A stretch of DNA of 7,549 nt from Atopobiaceae bacterium (GTDB lineage: Bacteria > Actinomycetota > Coriobacteriia > Coriobacteriales > Atopobiaceae). The DNA lies in assembly GCA_017460265.1 (NCBI GenBank), contig JAFUBJ010000241.1:1-7549 (forward strand). The letters are read 5' to 3'. Of this stretch, positions 1-5,624 are shown piece by piece. The notes under the pieces were generated by a model. That model ran no database searches. It was not told the DNA's origin and saw only the letters and a list, made by a program, of their open reading frames with translations. Position 1 is the stretch's first letter. Each line of letters opens with the position of its first letter. The position numbers were made by a program, and so were the translations under genes.

Positions 1-84
1 CCCCCCGACAAGGCGGCCAACGCCGAGGCGCCGAGGGTGCGCCCGTACTCGATCGACTGGGGCGCCGGAGAGGGGGGCGAGTGA
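1..84 (+). CDS. C-terminal tail of probable DDE transposase (partial)
   Basis: The frame is open from the first base and stops with TGA at 82-84, giving a 27-residue tail that includes RVRPYSIDW and ends GAGEGGE. No catalytic motif lies in this piece, so the identity comes from context: the next gene starts 1 base after this stop and encodes a transposition-type AAA ATPase, whose usual upstream partner is an rve-fold transposase. The tail is rich in Pro, Arg and Gly, as is common after the DDE and C-terminal DNA-binding domains. It could be another protein of the same element. The gene begins outside the window. Confidence 0.5.
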   Translation, partial: PPDKAANAEAPRVRPYSIDWGAGEGGE

Positions 85-85
85 C

Positions 86-898
86 GTGTCGGAGGACTTC
101 GTGCGCTTCTACAACATGTCCCGCAACCCCTTCTCCAAGGGGCTGCCGTGCGACCTGGCCCACCCCACCGAGGACCTGAGGCAGGTCCACGCGCGCCTCG
201 ACCACCTCGCCCGGGCGGGCGGGATCGGCCTCATCACCGCCGACCCGGGCATGGGCAAGACCTTCGCCGTGCGCACGTGGGCCGACTCGCTCAACCCGAA
301 CACGAACAGGGTGGTCTACCTCTGCCTCTCGACGGTCACCAACATGGAGTTCTACCGAGAGCTCTGCCAGGGCCTCGGGATAGAGCCCTGCTTCAAGAAG
401 ACCGACATGTTCCGCGACGTGCAGACGTGCGTGCGCTCGCTCGTGGAGGAGCGCCGGCAGCGCGTGACCGTCGTCGTCGACGAGGCGCACTACCTGCAGT
501 CGTCGGTGCTCAGGGACCTGCAGATGATAGCCAACTTCGACATGGACTCCCGCGACATGCTGGCCCTCGTGCTGGTCGGGCACTCCGTGCTCGCCCAGTA
601 CCTCTCGCGCCAGCCCCACGAGGCGCTCAGGCAGCGGCTGGTCGCCAGCTACCGGATGCGCGGGCTGGACGAGGCCGGGACGGCGGACTACGTGCGCTCG
701 ATGCTGCTCAAGGCCGGCGCCGACCCCGACATCCTCGACGAGGCGGCCCTCGCGAGCGCCCATGCCTGCGCGGGCGGCTCGGTGCGGCGCCTCAACTCCG
801 TCGTCACCAACGCCCTCACCATCGGCGCGCAGCAGAGGGCGAGGGCGATAGACGCCGAGATGGTGCGCTGCGCGGCCGACGAGCTGGCGATACTGTGA
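86..898 (+). CDS. ExeA/TniB-like AAA+ ATPase, transposition helper
   Basis: This 270-residue ATPase most likely works with the upstream transposase in target choice or strand transfer. The N-terminus (FYNMSRNPF, residues 8-15) matches the opening seen in ExeA/TniB-type ATPases. The Walker A loop is ADPGMGKT (52-59), Walker B is VVVDEAH (129-135), a sensor-1-like strand is LVLVGHS (161-167), arginines that could act in trans sit in LRQRL (181-185), and a sensor-2-like GSVRRLN is at 231-237. The length is normal for the family. The chosen start is GTG at 86, preceded by a purine-rich GAGAGGGGGG at a workable distance; ATG at 116 is a less likely alternative because it would remove the conserved N-terminus. 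The stop overlaps the next gene's GTG (GTGA, 895-898), indicating translational coupling. IstB is an alternative helper type, but the N-terminal pattern fits ExeA/TniB better. Confidence 0.85.
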   Translation: MSEDFVRFYNMSRNPFSKGLPCDLAHPTEDLRQVHARLDHLARAGGIGLITADPGMGKTFAVRTWADSLNPNTNRVVYLCLSTVTNMEFYRELCQGLGIEPCFKKTDMFRDVQTCVRSLVEERRQRVTVVVDEAHYLQSSVLRDLQMIANFDMDSRDMLALVLVGHSVLAQYLSRQPHEALRQRLVASYRMRGLDEAGTADYVRSMLLKAGADPDILDEAALASAHACAGGSVRRLNSVVTNALTIGAQQRARAIDAEMVRCAADELAIL

Positions 899-1152
899 CG
901 GGCGCCGGCACCGACGCCGCCCTCCTGGCCGAGTGGGCGGCGTCTTTCGGGCCGGGGGAGCCCGTGAGGGTGAGGGTCGCGCTCCCCGACATCGGCTGGG
1001 AGGTGGACGACTGGTCGTTCGACGTGTCCGCGCCGCCCGAGGGGCCGGTCATCACCGCCACCGTCCGCGGCTTCGACCTCGACTTCCCGGACGTGGCCAG
1101 GAGGCTCAGGGCCTTCGCGGACCGCATCGCGTACTACAACCTCGTCGACTAG
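895..1152 (+). CDS. Small acidic protein, third gene of transposon
   Basis: I do not recognise this 85-residue protein. Translation from GTG at 895 overlaps the ATPase stop by 4 bases and runs in an uninterrupted frame to TAG at 1150-1152, so it is probably co-translated with the ATPase. The sequence alternates short beta-like stretches (VRVRVALPD, residues 24-32; PVITATVRGF, 51-60) with a tryptophan-rich turn (IGWEVDDW, 33-40). It ends in a helix-like segment carrying DFPDVARRLRAF (63-74) and a tail rich in Tyr and Asp. It has no membrane segment, signal or HTH pattern. Its position suggests an accessory factor of transposition, such as a regulator or adaptor between transposase and ATPase, but that is inference. 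Composition and codon use match the ATPase, which supports real coding. Confidence 0.7.
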   Translation: MTGAGTDAALLAEWAASFGPGEPVRVRVALPDIGWEVDDWSFDVSAPPEGPVITATVRGFDLDFPDVARRLRAFADRIAYYNLVD

Positions 1153-1170
1153 CAGCCGACACCATCGATC

Positions 1171-1198
1171 GCGGGGGCGTCCCTATGGGCGCCCCCGC
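1171..1198 (+). terminator. GC-rich hairpin after the transposon genes
   Basis: GCGGGGGCG (1171-1179) pairs perfectly with CGCCCCCGC (1190-1198), and CCC (1181-1183) pairs with GGG (1187-1189) around a TAT loop, leaving one bulged T at 1180. The resulting 12-bp stem lies 18 bases after the stop of the small third gene. The following bases are C-rich with only one short T run (CCCTTTG), so it is a weak intrinsic terminator at best. It could instead insulate the transposon end from outside transcription. Confidence 0.5.
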
Positions 1199-1213
1199 CC
1201 CCTTTGCCCTCGC

Positions 1214-1278
1214 CATTGTGCGGCGATGCAGATTAATCAATGTGATGTTGTGTGGTGTTCGCAATGTGCCGTTCAACA
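1214..1278 (+). repeat. Transposon right end: 24-bp-spaced binding-site repeats
   Basis: CATTGTG at 1214-1220, CAATGTG at 1238-1244 and CAATGTG at 1262-1268 begin exactly 24 bases apart. All three repeat units also share G at unit position 10 (1223, 1247, 1271) and at position 18 (1231, 1255, 1279, the last just past the proposed end). The last copy continues to CAACA at 1274-1278. Read inward from the end, the proposed terminus is TGTTGAACGGCACATTG, with the TGT/ACA tip typical of Mu/Tn7/Tn552-type elements. Regularly spaced repeats at an element end are the usual binding sites of such transposases. The region is also AT-richer than its flanks and contains no gene. Confidence 0.6.
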
Positions 1279-2064
1279 GCCAGGTGCGCCCCAGAGGCGG
1301 AGAGGCGCAGGTGGGAGGGTATGAAGCGGCAGGCGATGATGGACGCGATGGCGGGAATAGAGGAGGAGGGGGCCACGGCCCTCGGGCGCTCCATGCTCGC
1401 GCTCGCGCGCGCCTGGAGGGCCTGCTCCGACGAGGCCGAGGCGCTCGAGGCGGAGATGAGGCGGGTGCTCGAGGAGGGCTGCCCGTCGCTGCTCGCCGTG
1501 TACTGCTGCGGCCCTGTCAGCGCCGCGCAGCTGGCCGTCGCCGCCGGGGAGAACCCGTCCAGGCTGCGCTCGGAGGCGTCGTTCGCGATGCTGTGCGGCG
1601 CGGCGCCCATACCAGCATCTTCGGGGAAGACCTCGGGGCGCATGCGGCTCAACCGCGGCGGCGACCGGCGCGCCAACTCCGCACTGCACACGATTGCCGT
1701 GCGACGCATGAGGTACGACCCGGGCACGCGCGCCTACGTCGAGAGACGCAGCTCCGGCACCAGGCCCCTCACCAAGGCCGAGGTGACGAGGTGCCTCAAG
1801 CGCTACGTAGCCCGCGAGGTCTACCGCGCGCTCATGCACCCCCACGACGTCGGCGAGAGGGTCGACAGGTCGTCGCTCAGGGAGGCCAGGAGAGCGGCCG
1901 GCCTCTCTCAGGCACAGGTGGCCAAGGCCCTGGGCGTAGCTCCGTCGAGCATCAGCGGCGTCGAGACGGGGAGGAACCAGTGCCGCAGGCTTGCCGAGAG
2001 ATACTCCCGGTGGGTGCTTGACGGGATGCCCGTGGACATCGAAGGCCCTCAAAATGCCTCTTGA
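1279..2064 (+). pseudogene. IS110-family transposase, N-terminally truncated, with C-terminal HTH
   Basis: The translation begins abruptly in the middle region of an IS110 transposase (ARCAPEAERRRWEG). It continues through a helical spacer into the C-terminal Transposase_20-type domain: LLAVYCCGPVSAAQLAVAAG, then LRSEASFAMLCG, APIPASSGKT and LNRGGDRRANSALHTIA, ending in CLKRYVAREVYRAL. The PASSGKT segment is where IS110 recombinases carry the conserved catalytic-serine region. The N-terminal RuvC-like DEDD domain is absent, so the protein cannot be active alone. An XRE-like HTH follows (LREARRAAGLSQAQVAKALG, then VAPSSISGVETGR). The frame is open back to GTG 1252 across the transposon end, and ATG 1321 after GGGAGGGT could start a shorter product. 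It is broken by truncation, with no internal stops. IS110-type similarity is recalled family knowledge, not a search result. Confidence 0.85.
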
Positions 2065-2085
2065 CAATCTATAGGAGCGTCGGCT
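1279..2085 (+). mobile_element. Remnant of an IS110-type insertion sequence (3' part)
   Basis: Only the 3' portion of the element is left, cut at its 5' side by the proposed transposon end at 1278. The 3' boundary is uncertain. The stop codon at 2062-2064 sits within TTGACAATCTATAGGAGCG (2061-2079), which resembles the short tail I associate with actinobacterial IS110 right ends, but IS110 elements have no terminal inverted repeats to fix the border. The left non-coding end, where IS110-group elements encode their bridge RNA, is missing. Confidence 0.45.
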
Positions 2086-2090
2086 TTACA

Positions 2091-2135
2091 AGCCCGGCGC
2101 AAAGGGAAACCCCTCTGCGCCGGGCTTCTTTTGTT
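2091..2135 (+). terminator. Strong Rho-independent terminator
   Basis: AGCCCGGCGCA (2091-2101) pairs perfectly over 11 bp with TGCGCCGGGCT (2116-2126), and GGG/CCC in the loop can add a small inner stem around AAA. TCTTTTGTT follows at 2127-2135, so it is oriented for + strand transcripts and ends the mobile-element block. On the minus strand the bases after the stem (TGTAAAG) are poor in T, so it would serve the converging reductase gene only weakly. Confidence 0.85.
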
Positions 2136-2180
2136 CGCCTCGAACTGGTAAGACATGCAGACGAGGCTATGGAATCCCCG

Positions 2181-3446
2181 CTATTTGCTCAGGAAGCGGA
2201 ACTGGTAGTTCTCCGGCAGGATGTGGGTGTACACGAAGCTGATGAGCTTCCAGCTGCCGTCGGGTGCACGGTGGTAGGTCTCGGTGGCCACGAAGGGGTT
2301 GATGGCCTCGTTGCCGCCCACCAGCGCAGTGAGCTCCAGCTGGCGCAGGATGATGGCGATCTCGTCGTCAATGACGCGCACGTCAACGTGCTTGTCGTCG
2401 CGCTTGACGGTGACGATGTGCCTCTGCGCAATGGCCTCCTCCTCGGCGCCTCGGTCCATGGTGATGCCCATGTGCACGAACGGGGCCTTGGGGTCGCAGG
2501 TCTTGCGGAGCTGCTCCACGTCGAGGTCAAACTGCGCCTTCCAGTACTCGTCGGAAGCAGCCAGGATCTCGGCCTTCAGTTCCTCCTGGTACTTGGCCTC
2601 CTGAACGTCGAAGTCATCGGGGATGGAGAGGTACTTCTCGTACACGGACTCGTCGGCGGTGTAGTAGGTCTTGCCGGGGGTGGCCAGCTCGGCAATCTCG
2701 GCCATCTCGTCGTCGGTCAGCGCGAAGTCGAAGATGTCCAGGTTGTCGGCCAGGTGCGCGGGGCTCTTGGAGCCGGGAATGATGGAGTTGCCCTTCTGGA
2801 TGTGCCAGCGCAGGATGATCTGCACGGGGCTCTTGCCGTACTTCTCGGCGAGCTCGGCAAAGATCGGCTCGTTGCGTAGGGAAGCGTCGCCGTGGCCCAG
2901 CGGATACCACGCCTCGATCACGATGCCGTACTGGGAGAGGTACTCGCGCAGGGCGTCGTTGGGATGGTACGGATGGTTCTCAACGGTCACCAGCTGGGGT
3001 TTGACCTCGGCCGCCTCGATGACCTCGGCAATCTTCTCCTCGGGGAAGTTGGAGAGGCCGAGCGCGCGGATCTTGCCCGCCTTGTAGGCGTCCTCCATGG
3101 CCTTCCAGGCGGCCAGGTAGTCGCCGCAGGGCTGGTGCAGGATGAGCATGTCGATGTAGTCGAGGCCCATGCGAGCGAGCGTCTTGTCGATGTGCTCGGC
3201 GGCACGGGTGTAGCCCGACGGCCAGAGCTTGGTGGAGACAAAGATCTGCTCGCGGGGCACGCCGGAGCGGCGGATGCCGCGAGCGACGCCGGCCTCGTTG
3301 TAGTAGCCGTTGGCGGTGTCGATGTGGCGGAAGCCCGCACGCAGGGCGTTGAGCGTGGCCATCTCGGCGTCGGCGGGGCTCATCAGGAAGGTCCCCAGGC
3401 CCTCGGCCGGCATCTTGACGTCGTTGTTGAGCGTGATGTACTGCAT
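2181..3446 (-). CDS. Aldo/keto reductase fused to SnoaL/NTF2-like domain
   Basis: A 421-residue cytoplasmic protein. Residues 1 to about 275 form an NAD(P)H-dependent aldo/keto reductase, which reduces carbonyls. The catalytic tetrad is visible: D43 and Y48 in DTANGYY, K73 in STKLW, and H104 in LILHQP. GLSN (130-133) and the cofactor-loop motif IPGSKS (223-228) are also present. Residues from about 290 to 421 form an alpha+beta SnoaL/DUF4440-like domain (SDEYWKAQFDLDVEQLRKTC, then PFVHMG, later ETYHRAPDGSWKLISFVYTH), a cone fold that often binds small hydrophobic or polyketide-like ligands. Ordinary reductases of this type have about 270-280 residues, so the tail is extra. The start ATG has a near-ideal AGGAGG (3459-3454) seven bases upstream. 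The reading frame stays open further upstream to 3902, but that part is antisense to no plausible protein and lacks a ribosome site. The substrate is unknown. It is the last gene of the minus-strand cluster, 113 bases after the chimeric reductase. Confidence 0.9.
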   Translation of the reverse strand: MQYITLNNDVKMPAEGLGTFLMSPADAEMATLNALRAGFRHIDTANGYYNEAGVARGIRRSGVPREQIFVSTKLWPSGYTRAAEHIDKTLARMGLDYIDMLILHQPCGDYLAAWKAMEDAYKAGKIRALGLSNFPEEKIAEVIEAAEVKPQLVTVENHPYHPNDALREYLSQYGIVIEAWYPLGHGDASLRNEPIFAELAEKYGKSPVQIILRWHIQKGNSIIPGSKSPAHLADNLDIFDFALTDDEMAEIAELATPGKTYYTADESVYEKYLSIPDDFDVQEAKYQEELKAEILAASDEYWKAQFDLDVEQLRKTCDPKAPFVHMGITMDRGAEEEAIAQRHIVTVKRDDKHVDVRVIDDEIAIILRQLELTALVGGNEAINPFVATETYHRAPDGSWKLISFVYTHILPENYQFRFLSK

Positions 3447-3483
3447 GCTTTCTCCTCCTCGGTTGCGGGTTTCGCTGACACCT

Positions 3484-3489
3484 ACTATA
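3484..3489 (-). promoter_or_regulatory. Possible -10 box of the reductase-SnoaL gene
   Basis: On the minus strand TATAGT lies 37 bases before the ATG at 3446, in an AT-rich patch (CTTGTATAGTAGG) within otherwise GC-rich spacer. No good -35 hexamer is present at 16-19 bases upstream (the best is GCTGCT or CGGCTG), so this would need an activator or be weak. It supports separate expression from the operon upstream, but only tentatively. Confidence 0.35.
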
Positions 3490-3543
3490 CAAGCGCCGGG
3501 GCGAGGAGCAGCCGTCTCTCCCGGTAAGCCGCTATGCACGAAA

Positions 3544-3566
3544 TGGATAGCACGGCACGCTATCCA
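3544..3566. repeat. Inverted repeat TGGATAG-9-CTATCCA
   Basis: Perfect 7-bp arms (3544-3550 and 3560-3566) flank a 9-base spacer, and the right arm covers the stop codon of the chimeric reductase gene. It could be an operator for the downstream reductase gene, whose start is about 100 bases away, or a weak terminator: on the minus strand the hairpin is followed by TTTCG. The sequence alone does not decide between these. Confidence 0.4.
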
Positions 3567-4474
3567 CGTAGCTGTTGGGGCAGCACGATGCAACAGAGCA
3601 TGATCAGCACAGAGCACACCATCGCCGGAGGAAACACCGTGGCGGAAAGCGTGATGCCCACAAGCTTGAGTGCTATGTCCAAGGCCATGTTGCGCGTGCT
3701 GCCCAAGATGCCCTGAGGCAGCCCCTCCACCTGCCCGTTGTCTGCGCGCAGACGCGCGTACAGCACCACGTTCGCCGCCGTCACCAACAAGATCACCACC
3801 CCATAGGCAACCTGGGCAAGCGGGTTCCAAAAGTTGCTTGCCACCATGTGGGTAGTCAGCGGGAAGAACGACGAGAAGAAGGCATCCACTACCTCGGCAC
3901 ACTGCCCATCGGTGTGGTTGGAAAGGCCCACGCAGCGGGTCTTGCCCGCCTCCTGTGCGGCAAGCACCACCTCGTAGCCGTGCCGATAGTCGCCCATGGC
4001 CTGATGAACAAAAAGCAGGTCAACATAGTCGAGCCCCAGCCGAGTGAGCGCGCCGTCAACACCCCGCTCGCTGTAGCCGTCCTGCCAAAGCTTGGTGGTC
4101 ACGAAGAGGTCCTCGCGTGAGCAGGGCCCGTCGGCAATGGCCTGAGCAATGCCGCGACCCACGCCCTCCTCGTTGTTGTAGGCGGCCGCGGTGTCGATGA
4201 GCCTCCCACCCGCCTCGATGCACCAGTACACGCTCTCAGCGGCCTCGTCGGGGCTGAGCGCATAGGTTCCGATTCCCGTGATGGGCATGCCCACGCCGTT
4301 CGAGAGCGTGACGATGCCCGATGCAAGGTCGTAGTTCGGCTCCGTTGCCTCGGGTATGGTCGCGTCGGCGCGCGGTGCCTCCGCACTTCCGCACGCCGCA
4401 AGGCTCGATACAGCCGCACCAACAGCGAGGCCAAAGAGACCTCGACGGGTCAGCAGCTGCTTCTTACTACTCAT
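3560..4474 (-). CDS. Chimera: Tat lipoprotein aldo/keto reductase joined to TMEM175 C-terminus
   Basis: This 304-residue product is two unrelated gene pieces in one frame. Residues 1-28 are a Tat-like lipoprotein signal (TRRGLFGLAVGAAVSSLAAC, lipidated Cys 28). Residues 50-199 are an aldo/keto reductase with its tetrad intact (D94, Y99, K128, H157) and GLSN at 183-186. After VVDAF (195-199) the reductase stops: the last barrel strands and the NADP-binding loop are missing. From residue 200 the sequence becomes a membrane protein (FSSFFPLTTHMV), with segments at about 219-242 and 264-299. This matches the second half of a TMEM175/DUF1211 potassium-channel-like protein, without its N-terminal FSD helix. 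Start: ATG with AAAGGGGA just upstream, 46 bases after the hydrolase stop. The parent genes probably fused by a deletion near 3877. Neither half looks functional, though the frame is intact. The TMEM175 call is from recalled family pattern. Confidence 0.8.
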   Translation of the reverse strand: MSSKKQLLTRRGLFGLAVGAAVSSLAACGSAEAPRADATIPEATEPNYDLASGIVTLSNGVGMPITGIGTYALSPDEAAESVYWCIEAGGRLIDTAAAYNNEEGVGRGIAQAIADGPCSREDLFVTTKLWQDGYSERGVDGALTRLGLDYVDLLFVHQAMGDYRHGYEVVLAAQEAGKTRCVGLSNHTDGQCAEVVDAFFSSFFPLTTHMVASNFWNPLAQVAYGVVILLVTAANVVLYARLRADNGQVEGLPQGILGSTRNMALDIALKLVGITLSATVFPPAMVCSVLIMLCCIVLPQQLRG

Positions 4475-4520
4475 GGCACGTCCCCTTTGTTCGTGATAGT
4501 CCTCAATCGGTCTTTGCACG

Positions 4521-5624
4521 TCAGTCATTGCGTGCGGCATCGAACGCTCTGCGCAGAAAGGCGTCATAGCCGTCGATCCACCCGCCATAGGCACCAAAGC
4601 CGTGCGGCCAGCCCTGCAGCACCACGCCCTCTACCTCCACGCCCGCCGCCTCCAGCGCGGCGATGTTGGCCTCGAACTCGCTCACGAAGGGGTCACGCGT
4701 GCCAAAGGCAAAGTAGGTGGGAGGCAGGTTGCCCGCGCGCAGCTGCGCCATGTCCTTGCTTGCCACCGAGAGGCGCCCATAGAACGAGTAGATCATGCCG
4801 TCAGCCGCCGCATCGGCGCTCACCGCGTCGAGCTCGTCGGGGTCGTAGGCAGCATCAAAGAGCGCGGGCGACGTCGTGCCGTCCCAGTCGAGCAGCATCT
4901 GGCCTGCGGCGATGCCGCCTGCGGAGTATCCCATCACCGCGATGGCGTCCGCGTGCGGAAGGCCATACTCCTCCCAATGCGCCCGCACGAAGCGCGTGGC
5001 ACGGGCAAGGTCGAGGGCGCCCAAGTCACGAGAGAGGCGGTAGTCCACCACAAAGCACTGGTAGCCACGTGCGGTGAGGTCCTCTGCCGTGGGGTAGCAG
5101 TCGCCCTGCGCCCCACGAAACTGGAAGGCACCACCCGCCTCCAAAAGAACCGCTCCCACCACGGGCGTGTCGCTCGGCACCGGCACCGTGGTTACGGCGG
5201 GCATAAAGCCCGGGTCGTCGTAGCCATACCCGTCCCCGCCCGGCATGTTGTCCTCTTCCCACAGGTAGAAGACCTGGCTGGTGGTTGGGTCAATCCCCGT
5301 GGGATGCGCGACGGTCCCCGCAGCGCGCGTCGCGTCAGGTGTCATATGCTGTGACGCTGCGCTCCAGTCAAGGGCGTTGATGCGGGCAACCTCGTCCGCG
5401 CTCGGCACATACGTGGTCACATGGTTACTGCCAGACACGAACATCTCTTCCTCCGTCTGACTCGCGCCTGGGTCTTCTTCGGCCTCAGTCGCTTCCTGGG
5501 CGGTCTTTGTCACCAGCGTTACGTTCGAATCCTCGGGGGCCGCAGACCGGCAGCCCGCTAGGAGAAACGTCGCAGCGGCAAGCGCGAGTGCCACCACGAT
5601 AGCTTCCCGGCAACGCCGTATCAC
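4521..5624 (-). CDS. Lipoprotein alpha/beta hydrolase (esterase/acetylesterase-like)
   Basis: A 367-residue surface-anchored serine hydrolase. A short basic N-terminus (VIRRCREAIVV) and a hydrophobic stretch end in lipobox LAGC with Cys 25. A Thr/Glu-rich linker follows to about residue 70. The hydrolase fold shows the nucleophile elbow GYSAGG (Ser 234), the acid in GTRDPFV (Asp 311) and the base in GWPHGFG (His 341), in the correct order and spacing. The usual HGGG oxyanion motif of this family is EAGGAF (162-167). The GTG start at 5624 is chosen because it overlaps the flavodoxin stop as GTGA and has GAGGGG eight bases upstream. ATG at 5645 would add seven residues with no good ribosome site. 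Function is probably removal of an ester group from a sugar or small molecule; the substrate is unknown. The protein is related to the hydrolase at 6345-7334. Confidence 0.85.
   Translation of the reverse strand: MIRRCREAIVVALALAAATFLLAGCRSAAPEDSNVTLVTKTAQEATEAEEDPGASQTEEEMFVSGSNHVTTYVPSADEVARINALDWSAASQHMTPDATRAAGTVAHPTGIDPTTSQVFYLWEEDNMPGGDGYGYDDPGFMPAVTTVPVPSDTPVVGAVLLEAGGAFQFRGAQGDCYPTAEDLTARGYQCFVVDYRLSRDLGALDLARATRFVRAHWEEYGLPHADAIAVMGYSAGGIAAGQMLLDWDGTTSPALFDAAYDPDELDAVSADAAADGMIYSFYGRLSVASKDMAQLRAGNLPPTYFAFGTRDPFVSEFEANIAALEAAGVEVEGVVLQGWPHGFGAYGGWIDGYDAFLRRAFDAARND

Larger units (their letters stand above)
1..1278 (+). mobile_element. Right-hand part of a transposase/ATPase transposon
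   Basis: Three tightly packed + strand genes (a cut-off gene, an ExeA/TniB-like ATPase and a small protein) are followed by a hairpin and then an array of short repeats ending at about 1278. A DDE transposase followed by a helper AAA ATPase is the known layout of Tn7/Tn5053/Tn552/Mu-like elements, in which the ATPase selects or activates the target for the transposase. The right boundary is inferred from two independent signs: the last repeat ends in ACA at 1278, and IS110 coding homology begins in mid-protein at 1279. The left end and most of the transposase lie outside the window, so target-site duplication cannot be checked. GC content is visibly higher than in the minus-strand cluster beyond 2140. 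The exact family is not assigned. Confidence 0.65.

Noticed and set aside
148..894. Long open + frame upstream of the small third gene
   Set aside because: It runs through the ATPase in another frame, is extremely rich in Arg, Pro and Gly, and has no motif. Only the part from GTG 895 is believable.
1153..1278. Bridge RNA of the IS110 element
   Set aside because: The sequence left of 1279 fits the other transposon's end, and the IS110 left non-coding region is missing from the window.
2061..2066. TTGACA as a -35 promoter box
   Set aside because: The nearest TATA-like bases are only a few positions away, far short of the 16-18 base spacing, and a terminator follows at once.
1273..2067. Long minus-strand open frame opposite the IS110 remnant
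   Set aside because: The + strand reading gives unmistakable IS110 motifs, and the antisense product has no recognisable feature.
2082..2094. GGCTT-TAC-AAGCC hairpin as an antiterminator before the strong terminator
   Set aside because: Only 5 bp with a 3-base loop, much weaker than the terminator stem it would compete with.
2061..3527. Long + strand open frames opposite the reductase-SnoaL gene
   Set aside because: They are Val/Leu/Gly-rich mirror frames of a well-supported reductase and show no ribosome site or domain.
3447..3902. N-terminal extension of the reductase-SnoaL frame
   Set aside because: It is low-complexity, overlaps the chimeric gene on the same strand, and the ATG at 3446 has a near-ideal ribosome binding site.
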